From Microbulbifer elongatus (lineage in GTDB: Bacteria > Pseudomonadota > Gammaproteobacteria > Pseudomonadales > Cellvibrionaceae), in contig NZ_JAIVKJ010000005.1 of the NCBI RefSeq assembly GCF_020524885.1, positions 186,001 through 250,000 on the forward strand: a stretch of 64,000 nucleotides of DNA. Reading direction: 5' to 3'. The notes under the pieces were generated by a model. It made no database searches. It worked only from the letters and a program-made list of their open reading frames with translations, and was not told where the DNA came from. A program made the position numbers and the translations under genes. Below, in pieces: positions 38,618-45,900 of this stretch (within the stretch, counting starts at the first letter, position 1; every line of letters begins with the position of its first letter).

Positions 38618-39340
38618 TCAATTGACAGGTTTTGGCTCTGGCCGCGCGGGCGGGGCAAATTGCCCGGGAGCTTCCACATCCAGGCTACCCAGAGCCAGCA
38701 CCGCCTGGGTGCGGGAATTGACGTTCAGCTTGCGGAACAGTGCGGTCAGATGCGCCTTGACGGTGGCTTCGGTGACCTGCATCTCGTAAGCGATCTGTTT
38801 GTTGAGCAGGCCTTCCGCGAGCATGGTGGCAACGCGAAACTGCTGAGGAGTAAGGGTCGCGATAACATCAATTACCTCTGTGTCTTCACCTGGATCGCCC
38901 CCGGCCTGGTAGCGCTCGGCCACCGCCGGCGGTAACCAGATTTCTCCTTCCAGGCTCTGCCGCAAGGCCTCGGCAATCTGATCGACCGGAGCCGATTTGG
39001 GCAAAAACCCGCAGGCGCCGTAATCGATAGCACGGCACATGATTTCCGGCTTTTCATTGGCGGACACCACCATCACCGGTAACTGTGGATACTGGCCGTT
39101 GAGGAAAATGAGGCCGCTGAAACCGTGGGCGCCAGGCATGTGTAAATCCAGCAGTAACAGGTCGCAATCCGGATGCTCCGCCACGCACTGCTGCAGCGTC
39201 TGCATATCACTGGCTTCAAAAATACTGGCGTCTGGAAAGGCTTGCTGGATGGACAGGCGTAGGGCGTTGCGGAACAGGGGGTGGTCGTCCGCAATAATAA
39301 ATTGTCGGGCAGATTGCCCACTGTCGGTGAGATTGTTCAT
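38618..39340 (-). CDS. crbR: LuxR/NarL-type response regulator, CrbR/ErdR-like
   Basis: A 240-residue response regulator with an N-terminal receiver (acidic pair D18-D19, phosphoacceptor D65 in LLLLDLHMPG, lysine in FLPKSAP) and a C-terminal LuxR helix-turn-helix (LTPQQFRVATMLAEGLLNKQIAYEMQVTEATVKAHL). It lies tail to tail with the sensor kinase and 159 bases downstream of acs in the same direction. In Vibrio and Pseudomonas the CrbS/CrbR (MxtR/ErdR) pair activates acs. The partnership here is inferred from this arrangement. Confidence 0.85.
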   Translation of the reverse strand: MNNLTDSGQSARQFIIADDHPLFRNALRLSIQQAFPDASIFEASDMQTLQQCVAEHPDCDLLLLDLHMPGAHGFSGLIFLNGQYPQLPVMVVSANEKPEIMCRAIDYGACGFLPKSAPVDQIAEALRQSLEGEIWLPPAVAERYQAGGDPGEDTEVIDVIATLTPQQFRVATMLAEGLLNKQIAYEMQVTEATVKAHLTALFRKLNVNSRTQAVLALGSLDVEAPGQFAPPARPEPKPVN

Positions 39341-39499
39341 CGCTTTGCATCCCTAATCGGCGGGATTTTCCCGGGCTTTTCCACTTCGCGAAATGCGGGC
39401 TGAAAAGTGTACCGAGAAAACCCCTCCAGTTCCTGTTGTTATTTTTTATCGGGGGCTGCTGCTGTACCAATGGCGTCGGTTAGGTAGGCGCCGCTCTGG

Positions 39500-41455
39500 C
39501 TAGACGGTTGTCGCCGCGCGGTTGGCTACCAGGTCGTCTACAACACCTGGATCGGCCAGTGTGGAGGTGTCCCCCAACTGGTCGCACTCGTCTGCGGCCA
39601 CCTTGCGCAGGATTCGGCGCATGATCTTGCCCGAGCGGGTCTTCGGCAGTCCCGGTGCCCACTGGATGACATCCGGGGTGGCGATAGGACCGATCTCCCT
39701 GCGCAGCCAGTTGCGTAAATTGTTGCGCATGGCCTCGCTGGGCTCGATACCGCTGTTGAGGGTGACATAGACATAAATACCCTGACCCTTGATATCGTGG
39801 GGATAGCCCACCACCGCGGCTTCGGCCACGGCCTCGTGTGCCACCAGTGCACTTTCCAGTTCGGCGGTACCCATGCGGTGACCAGACACATTGAGTACGT
39901 CGTCCACCCGCCCGGTAATCCAGTAATAGCCGTCTTCATCGCGACGCGCGCCGTCGCCGGTGAAGTACATGTTTTTGAAGGTACTGAAATACGTATCGGC
40001 GAAGCGCTGATGATCGCCGAAGACGGTGCGCATCTGCCCTGGCCAACTGCCCAGTAATACCAGGTTGCCCTCGGTGGCGCCCTCGAGAATACTGCCCTCG
40101 TTGTCGACCAGCGCCGGCTGCACCCCGAAGAAGGGGCGGGTGGCAGAGCCGGGTTTCAGTACGGTGGCGCCGGGCAGCGGTGTGAGCATGGCGGCGCCGG
40201 TTTCGGTCTGCCACCAAGTATCCACAATCGGGCACTGGCCGCGACCGAACGTGCGGTGATACCACTTCCATGCTTCGGGGTTGATCGGCTCGCCCACGGT
40301 ACCGAGCAGGCGCAGGCTGCTCAGGTCGGCGCCGGCTACCGGTTTGTCGCCTTCGGCCATCAGCGCGCGGATAGCGGTAGGGGCAATGTACAGAATGTTG
40401 ATCTCGTGGTCGTCGATGATCTGCGCGACCCGGGTGACATCCGGGTAGTGAGGCACTCCCTCGTACATCACGGTGGTGGCCCCGTTGGCCAGCGGACCGT
40501 AGATAATATAGCTGTGGCCGGTGATCCAGCCGATATCTGCGGCACACCAGTAGCGTTCACCGCGGCGGTAATCGAATACGTATTCGTGGGTAATCGAGGC
40601 GTAGGTGATATAGCCGCCGTTGGTGTGCAGCACGCCCTTGGGTTTACCAGTGGAACCAGAGGTGTACAGGATAAACAGCGGGTCTTCCGCGTCCATGACT
40701 TCCGCCGGGCAGTCATCGCTCTGTGCCGCCACCAGTTCAGCGTAATCGCGGTCCACTGCCGGGTTCCAGTCGGTGCTGTCGTCGGTGTAGTTGACGACCA
40801 CCACGTTTTCTACCGCGGTCTCTTCGCACAGGGATACCGCCCTGTCCACATTCTGTTTCAGTGGCACCGAGCGACCGCCGCGACGGCCGGCATTGGCGGT
40901 AATAAGGCAGCGGGATTTGCCATCGTCCATGCGCCCGGCAAGCGCTTCCGGGGAGAAGCCGGCGAACACCACCGAGTGCACGGCACCGATACGCGCGCAG
41001 GCCAGCATGGCCACGGCCGCTTCCGGGATCATCGGCATATATATGGTCACTACATCGCCTTTCTGCACCCCGAGACTCTTCAGGCCATTGGCAAAACGGC
41101 ACACGTCCCGGTGTAGCTCGCGGTAGCTGATTTCGCGGGAGGTGCCGGGCTCGTCGCCAACCCACAGGATGGCGGTGGTGTCGCCATGCGCCGCCAGGTG
41201 CCGGTCGAGACAGTTGGCGGCCACGTTCAGCTTGCCGTCGGCGAACCAGCGGATATGCAGGTCGTCTTTGGCGAAGGAGACGTCCTTTACCTGGGTAAAT
41301 GGCTCTATCCAGTCTATGCGCTCGGCCTGTTCGCGCCAGAAGCCGTCGTTGTCTTCGATGGAGCGGTTATAGAGTTCGAAATAGCGCGCTTCGTCCAGCA
41401 GGGTATTGGCGGCGTAGGCAGCGGGTACGGGGAAGGATTCACTGTTACTGGTCAC
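39500..41455 (-). CDS. acs: Acetyl-CoA synthetase
   Basis: A 651-residue AMP-forming acetyl-CoA synthetase that activates acetate to acetyl-CoA via acetyl-AMP. The adenylation P-loop [18 protein letters not shown], the core [15 protein letters not shown] and [12 protein letters not shown] are present. The C-terminal lysine that is acetylated in relatives is K610 in [10 protein letters not shown]. The start is GTG at 41455 with AGAGG upstream. It is divergent from the porin-DUF485-actP group and next to a crbSR-like pair, so the cluster covers sensing, uptake and activation of acetate. Confidence 0.97.
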   Translation of the reverse strand: MTSNSESFPVPAAYAANTLLDEARYFELYNRSIEDNDGFWREQAERIDWIEPFTQVKDVSFAKDDLHIRWFADGKLNVAANCLDRHLAAHGDTTAILWVGDEPGTSREISYRELHRDVCRFANGLKSLGVQKGDVVTIYMPMIPEAAVAMLACARIGAVHSVVFAGFSPEALAGRMDDGKSRCLITANAGRRGGRSVPLKQNVDRAVSLCEETAVENVVVVNYTDDSTDWNPAVDRDYAELVAAQSDDCPAEVMDAEDPLFILYTSGSTGKPKGVLHTNGGYITYASITHEYVFDYRRGERYWCAADIGWITGHSYIIYGPLANGATTVMYEGVPHYPDVTRVAQIIDDHEINILYIAPTAIRALMAEGDKPVAGADLSSLRLLGTVGEPINPEAWKWYHRTFGRGQCPIVDTWWQTETGAAMLTPLPGATVLKPGSATRPFFGVQPALVDNEGSILEGATEGNLVLLGSWPGQMRTVFGDHQRFADTYFSTFKNMYFTGDGARRDEDGYYWITGRVDDVLNVSGHRMGTAELESALVAHEAVAEAAVVGYPHDIKGQGIYVYVTLNSGIEPSEAMRNNLRNWLRREIGPIATPDVIQWAPGLPKTRSGKIMRRILRKVAADECDQLGDTSTLADPGVVDDLVANRAATTV

Positions 41456-41620
41456 GGACCGGCCCTCTTCATCGATGCAGTATTTATCGGTGTTTTACTT
41501 GCTGGGTACATTTTGTCACCGAGCCCGCGGCAGTACGTATTAGACAAAAGTCGAAAGGCGGTGGCAGCGTGCGCCGGATACTATCTGCGGTATGGGCTTG
41601 GGTAGGGGTATCGACATAGA

Positions 41621-41655
41621 CATTGGTCGAAGTGGCCCCCCAATTTAGACCAATG
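41621..41655. promoter_or_regulatory. Inverted repeat between acs and porin: candidate operator
   Basis: CATTGGTC (41621-41628) and GACCAATG (41648-41655) form a perfect 8-base inverted repeat with 19 bases between them, in the 282-base divergent region between acs and the porin gene. The half-site spacing, about two helical turns, fits a dimeric regulator such as CrbR, but that link is an inference. Confidence 0.4.
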
Positions 41656-41737
41656 GTTAATACCCGTATTTTCCATGACGTTGTTTGCTTGCACCTGTGT
41701 TATCCCAAAATGGCAAACAACGGCAGGGACAAAAGTG

Positions 41738-43057
41738 ATGACGGTGAAAATAATTAAAAACCGCAAACTGGCCGGCGCAGTGGCACTGGCAGCGATGGTA
41801 AATACACTACCCGCTCTGGCAGCGGAACCGGATGCATTGACCGCAGCGCAATTGCAGCAGCGGATCGCCGAACTGCAGGCGCAAGTCGACGCACTCGCCG
41901 CGCGTCCGGTGGAAATCGAAAACCCGGAACCAGCGAAAGCCTCTCCCTTTGGCGATACCGAGATCCAGATAGGCGGTTACGTCAAACTCGATAGTATTTT
42001 TAGTGACTATTCCGATGGCAGCGCGGCAACTGCAGGTGTCGGCGAAGACTTCCTCGTGCCGTCCACTATTCCCATTGGCGGTGAAGGTGGTGACGTCCAC
42101 TACAATGCGCACGCGAAATCTACCCGGCTGTTTTTCAAGTCTGCAACCGAGCTGGGTGCGGGCAGCGTGAATACCCATATTGAGATCGATGCGATGGCCG
42201 GCGCTCAGGGCGATGAACGCATCAGCAACTCTTACGCACAGCGCCTGCGGCATGCCTATGTGAACTGGAATATTGATGGCGACCGATCACTACTCGCTGG
42301 TCAGTCCTGGTCCACCTTTTTCAATGTCGGCGCATTGCCGGAAGGGCTGGATTTTGTTGGTCCGGTCGGCACGATTTTCGAGCGACAACCTCAGATTCGC
42401 TACACCCAGGGTCTCGGCAGCGGCAGCCTGCAGTTTGCCGCCGAGAATCCGGCCACCACGTTATACAACAGCACGGAAAACCCCTACGATGACAACAGCC
42501 GTCCCGACCTGGTCCTTCGCTACAACAACAATATCGGCGACCTCAACTACTCCATCGCTTCCATGAGCCGTGAGCTGGCCTATGACCGCGCCGATGCAAG
42601 CAGTGAGTCCGAGCAGGGGTATGCAATCAGTCTCTCGGGCAAGTGGCAGCTGGGACGTGATGATCTGCGATTCATGTACAGTTACGGCAATGCGCTCGGG
42701 CGCTACCTGGGGCTGAACAGTTACCGCGCCGGCATTATCGATCCACTGGATGGCAGCATCGACTTGATCGACCAGCACGGTGGCTATGTTGCCTTGCGGC
42801 ATTTCTGGAGCGAGCAGTGGCGAAGCAACCTGGTACTTTCCGCTACTGCTGCGGATAACCCAGCGTCGGTTGCGGACACTACGCCATCTGCATATCAGAG
42901 CCTGCACCTGAACCTGATGTATTCGCCAGTTCCAAAAATGACCCTGGGTGGTGAGTATATTTTTGCGAGTAAAGAAGTGGAAAATGCCAGCGGTCAGCTT
43001 GCAGATGATGAAGGGGATATGCAGCGTATGCAGCTGTCCGTGAAATATGTATTCTGA
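41738..43057 (+). CDS. DcaP-like outer-membrane porin
   Basis: A 439-residue outer-membrane protein with a signal peptide (VALAAMVNTLPALAAEP, cleaved near residue 30). A short coiled coil follows (TAAQLQQRIAELQAQVDAL), then a beta-barrel starting IQIGGYVKLDSIFSDYSDG and ending with phenylalanine (VKYVF). The pattern, including ADRSLLAGQSWSTFF-like and VGTIFERQPQIRYTQ, is that of the DcaP family of trimeric porins for dicarboxylates and other organic acids. The start is ATG at 41738 behind AGGGA; a longer frame start at 41675 would bury the signal peptide. Its position between acs and actP suggests a role in acetate or organic-acid entry. Confidence 0.85.
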   Translation: MTVKIIKNRKLAGAVALAAMVNTLPALAAEPDALTAAQLQQRIAELQAQVDALAARPVEIENPEPAKASPFGDTEIQIGGYVKLDSIFSDYSDGSAATAGVGEDFLVPSTIPIGGEGGDVHYNAHAKSTRLFFKSATELGAGSVNTHIEIDAMAGAQGDERISNSYAQRLRHAYVNWNIDGDRSLLAGQSWSTFFNVGALPEGLDFVGPVGTIFERQPQIRYTQGLGSGSLQFAAENPATTLYNSTENPYDDNSRPDLVLRYNNNIGDLNYSIASMSRELAYDRADASSESEQGYAISLSGKWQLGRDDLRFMYSYGNALGRYLGLNSYRAGIIDPLDGSIDLIDQHGGYVALRHFWSEQWRSNLVLSATAADNPASVADTTPSAYQSLHLNLMYSPVPKMTLGGEYIFASKEVENASGQLADDEGDMQRMQLSVKYVF

Positions 43058-43117
43058 AAATACACGTAACAATCAACGTCAATCCGATAATTCCAGAATA
43101 ATTGAGGAGAGGAAACG

Positions 43118-43453
43118 ATGAGTTTCAAAAACAAAGAGCTGGCCAGTGCCTACTGGCGTGAAAACCTGAAGCTAATGTTCGGCCTCTTGGTCGTGTGGTT
43201 TGTGGTGTCTTTTGGTTGTGGCATTTTATTTGTCGAAGAGCTTAACCAGATTCGCATGGGCGGCTTCAAACTTGGATTCTGGTTTGCGCAGCAGGGTGCT
43301 ATCTACGTATTCCTGGTGCTGATTTTTGTCTATGTCTACAAGATGAATCAGCTGGACCATAAGTACGACGTGTATGAAGACGATGGTGTCGCAGAAGCGA
43401 CCGGCGATACCAGCATTCCGGGTGAAGCACAGCAATTGCAGGGGGAGCACTGA
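43118..43453 (+). CDS. yjcH: DUF485 membrane protein, ActP partner
   Basis: A 111-residue inner-membrane protein with two helices (LMFGLLVVWFVVSFGCGILF and IYVFLVLIFVYVYKMN). This is the DUF485 family (YjcH in E. coli), which nearly always precedes actP. ATG at 43118 is behind GAGGAGAGG. It ends 3 bases before the actP start. It is longer at the C-terminus than typical because of an acidic tail (YDVYEDDGVAEATGDT). Its likely role is helping ActP assembly or function, not proven. Confidence 0.92.
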   Translation: MSFKNKELASAYWRENLKLMFGLLVVWFVVSFGCGILFVEELNQIRMGGFKLGFWFAQQGAIYVFLVLIFVYVYKMNQLDHKYDVYEDDGVAEATGDTSIPGEAQQLQGEH

Positions 43454-43456
43454 GCC

Positions 43457-45157
43457 ATGGATGTTCAAACTCTGACTTTTCTGATCGTCGGTGGAACCTT
43501 CCTGCTGTATATCGGCATCGCCATCTGGGCGCGTGCTGGTTCTACTAATGATTTCTATGTGGCCGGTGGTGGGGTAAACCCGGTGGCTAATGGTATGGCC
43601 ACGGCCGCGGACTGGATGTCGGCGGCCTCGTTTATTTCCATGGCGGGCCTGATCTCCTTTATGGGGTACGATGGCACCGTGTATCTGTTGGGCTGGACCG
43701 GGGGCTATGTGCTGTTGGCCCTGTGCCTCGCACCTTACCTGCGCAAGTTCGGGAAGTTCACGGTGCCGGATTTTATCGGTGACCGCTACTATTCCCAGGC
43801 AGCGCGGACCGTGGCTGTCATCTGCGCGATCTTTGTGTGCTTTACCTATGTGGCGGGGCAGATGCGCGGTGTGGGTGTGGTGTTCTCGCGCTTCCTTGAG
43901 GTGGACATCGTCACCGGCGTGGTGATCGGTATGGGCGTAGTATTTTTCTACGCGGTGCTCGGCGGCATGAAGGGCATTACCTATACCCAGGTTGCGCAGT
44001 ACTGTGTACTGATTTTTGCCTACATGGTACCCGCGATCTTCATTTCCATCATGATGACCGGGCACGTCCTGCCGCAGACCGGCTTTGGCGGTATGCTCTC
44101 TGACGGTACCTACCTGCTGGACAAGCTCGATGGCCTTTCAACAGAGCTCGGGTTTGCGGAATATACATCGGGCACAAAAAGTACCATTGATGTGTTCTTT
44201 ATCACGGCCGCCCTGATGGTGGGCACCGCTGGTCTGCCGCACGTGATTGTGCGCTTCTTTACCGTGCCGAAAGTGCGTGACGCGCGGATGTCCGCCGGCT
44301 GGGCACTGCTGTTTATCGCACTGTTGTATACCACTGCACCGGCGATCGCGACCTTTGCCCGCGTGAACATGATCGACACCATCAATGGTCCGGAAGGCCA
44401 GGGCACCGCACACGCGGAAGCACCGAGCTGGGTGAGCAACTGGGAAGAAACCGGCCTGATTACCTGGGAAGACAAGAATGCCGACGGCAAGATGTTCTAT
44501 TCCGGTGACGAGCGCAATGAAATGTCTGTGGATCGTGACATCATGGTATTGGCCAACCCGGAGATTGCGAATCTGCCTGCATGGGTGATCGCGCTGGTGG
44601 CTGCCGGTGGTGTGGCTGCGGCGCTGTCTACCTCGGCGGGTCTGTTGCTGGTGATCTCCACGTCGGTTTCCCACGATCTGCTTAAGCGTAACCTGATGCC
44701 GCGCATTACCGAGAAACAGGAGCTGCTGTATGCCCGCTCTGCCGCCGCTGTGGCGGTGTGTATCGCCGGTTATCTCGGGGTCAATCCGCCGGGCTTTGTG
44801 GCACAGGTGGTGGCTTTCGCCTTCGGGCTCGCGGCGTCGTCCTTCTTCCCGGCGATCATCATGGGGATCTTCTCCAAGCGGATGAACAAGGAAGGGGCCA
44901 TTGCCGGTATGCTGTCAGGCATCCTGTTTACCGCGGCGTACATCGTGTACTTCAAGTTCATCAACCCTGCAGCCAATACGCCGGAGAATTGGTGGTTCGG
45001 TGTTTCACCGGAAGGTATCGGTACCCTGGGTATGATGATCAACTTCGCGGTTGCCATCGCGGTGGCTAAGGTGACCCGCGAAGCACCGCAAGATGTGCAG
45101 GAAATGGTGGAGAGTATTCGCTTCCCGCAAGGAGCTGGGCAGGCGAGCGCACATTAA
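43457..45157 (+). CDS. actP: Cation/acetate symporter
   Basis: A 566-residue sodium:solute symporter with about 13 helices. ActP takes up acetate and related short acids such as glycolate with a cation. Characteristic stretches are FYVAGGGVNPVANGMATAADWMSAASFISMAG, GYVLLALCLAPYLRKFGKFTVPDF and TAGLPHVIVRFFTVP, with SAGLLLVISTSVSHDL near the end of the core. An extended loop (about residues 315-360) separates two helices, as in other ActP proteins. A terminator follows the stop at 45186-45210. Confidence 0.96.
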   Translation: MDVQTLTFLIVGGTFLLYIGIAIWARAGSTNDFYVAGGGVNPVANGMATAADWMSAASFISMAGLISFMGYDGTVYLLGWTGGYVLLALCLAPYLRKFGKFTVPDFIGDRYYSQAARTVAVICAIFVCFTYVAGQMRGVGVVFSRFLEVDIVTGVVIGMGVVFFYAVLGGMKGITYTQVAQYCVLIFAYMVPAIFISIMMTGHVLPQTGFGGMLSDGTYLLDKLDGLSTELGFAEYTSGTKSTIDVFFITAALMVGTAGLPHVIVRFFTVPKVRDARMSAGWALLFIALLYTTAPAIATFARVNMIDTINGPEGQGTAHAEAPSWVSNWEETGLITWEDKNADGKMFYSGDERNEMSVDRDIMVLANPEIANLPAWVIALVAAGGVAAALSTSAGLLLVISTSVSHDLLKRNLMPRITEKQELLYARSAAAVAVCIAGYLGVNPPGFVAQVVAFAFGLAASSFFPAIIMGIFSKRMNKEGAIAGMLSGILFTAAYIVYFKFINPAANTPENWWFGVSPEGIGTLGMMINFAVAIAVAKVTREAPQDVQEMVESIRFPQGAGQASAH

Positions 45158-45185
45158 TTTGTAAGTTGTCAGTCAGAATGTATTT

Positions 45186-45210
45186 AGGCGAGCTTCGGCT
45201 CGCCTTTTTT
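45186..45210 (+). terminator. Rho-independent terminator of actP
   Basis: AGGCGAGC (45186-45193) and GCTCGCCT (45198-45205) form a perfect stem with a TTCG tetraloop, followed by five Ts. It closes the porin-DUF485-actP transcript 28 bases after the stop. Confidence 0.92.
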
Positions 45211-45229
45211 ATTGTGGTGGTTAAGTTTT

Positions 45230-45736
45230 TTAGTGAGGCCAGGCCAGTAGCAAGGTTTCGCTGTCTTCGTCCGGCAGGGTGATTTGGCGCTCCTGCCGCA
45301 AGCCTAGTTTTTCCAACAGGCGGACAGAAGCGCTGTTGTGCGGCGACACCAGGGCGACAATGCGCGGCAGTGCCAGAGTGTTGCGGGCAAAATCCATTAC
45401 CGCTTGCGCCGCTTCCAGCGCGTAGCCCTGTCCGCGGTATTCCGGCAGGAATGCATAGCCGATGTCGACATCCTCGAGGAAGTCACGCTTGACCAGGCCA
45501 CACAGGCCGATGGGAGTGCCATCCTGCAATGCAACCTTGTACATACCGAAGTTGTGTTCGCGGTATGACGCAATGGGGCCGCACTCCAGATAATCCTGTG
45601 CCTGCTCCAGTGTGCGTACACCGCGGTCGGCCACATTCCGGATAAAGTCCGGATCATTCAGGATCGCGAGCATAAGCGCACCATCTTCCCGGGTGAGTTC
45701 ACTGACTCGTAGCCGTTCGGTTTTCCGTTCAAACAT
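45230..45736 (-). CDS. GNAT-family acetyltransferase (RimJ/RimL type)
   Basis: A 168-residue GCN5-related N-acetyltransferase. The acetyl-CoA-binding motif A is YRGQGYALEAAQAVMDFA, with the C-terminal SVRLLEKLGLRQE typical of RimJ/RimL-like proteins. N-terminal FERKTERLRVSELTREDG also fits. The acceptor could be a ribosomal protein, an amino acid or a drug; the sequence does not say. The start is taken as ATG at 45736; TTG at 45748 is in frame. It lies alone, with a 13-base tandem repeat 79 bases upstream. Confidence 0.88.
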   Translation of the reverse strand: MFERKTERLRVSELTREDGALMLAILNDPDFIRNVADRGVRTLEQAQDYLECGPIASYREHNFGMYKVALQDGTPIGLCGLVKRDFLEDVDIGYAFLPEYRGQGYALEAAQAVMDFARNTLALPRIVALVSPHNSASVRLLEKLGLRQERQITLPDEDSETLLLAWPH

Positions 45737-45814
45737 GACGATGCTCAATGACTTGTTGATGCGGGGAGTATATGGGGATTACATGGAAATTACATGGAGA
45801 GTTAAAGGGGAGGG

Positions 45815-45853
45815 TAAACGGGAAGAGTAAACGGGAAGAGTAAACGGGAAGAG
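45815..45853. repeat. 13-base tandem repeat, three perfect units
   Basis: TAAACGGGAAGAG occurs three times in direct succession at 45815-45827, 45828-45840 and 45841-45853. Just before it, ATTACATGGA occurs twice 11 bases apart (45778-45787 and 45789-45798). The region is non-coding, between the GNAT gene start and the esterase 3' end, so changes in copy number would not shift a reading frame but could alter the GNAT promoter. Confidence 0.85.
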
Positions 45854-45863
45854 GGGATAGGTT

Positions 45864-45885
45864 GCGCCCCCAAAATTGGGGGCGC
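45864..45885. terminator. Stem-loop downstream of autotransporter gene
   Basis: GCGCCCCCAA and TTGGGGGCGC form a GC-rich palindrome 16 bases past the autotransporter stop on the minus strand. No T-run follows on either side, so it may stabilise the mRNA 3' end or act as a weak terminator. Confidence 0.45.
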
Positions 45886-45900
45886 TGTGCCAGAGGGGGA

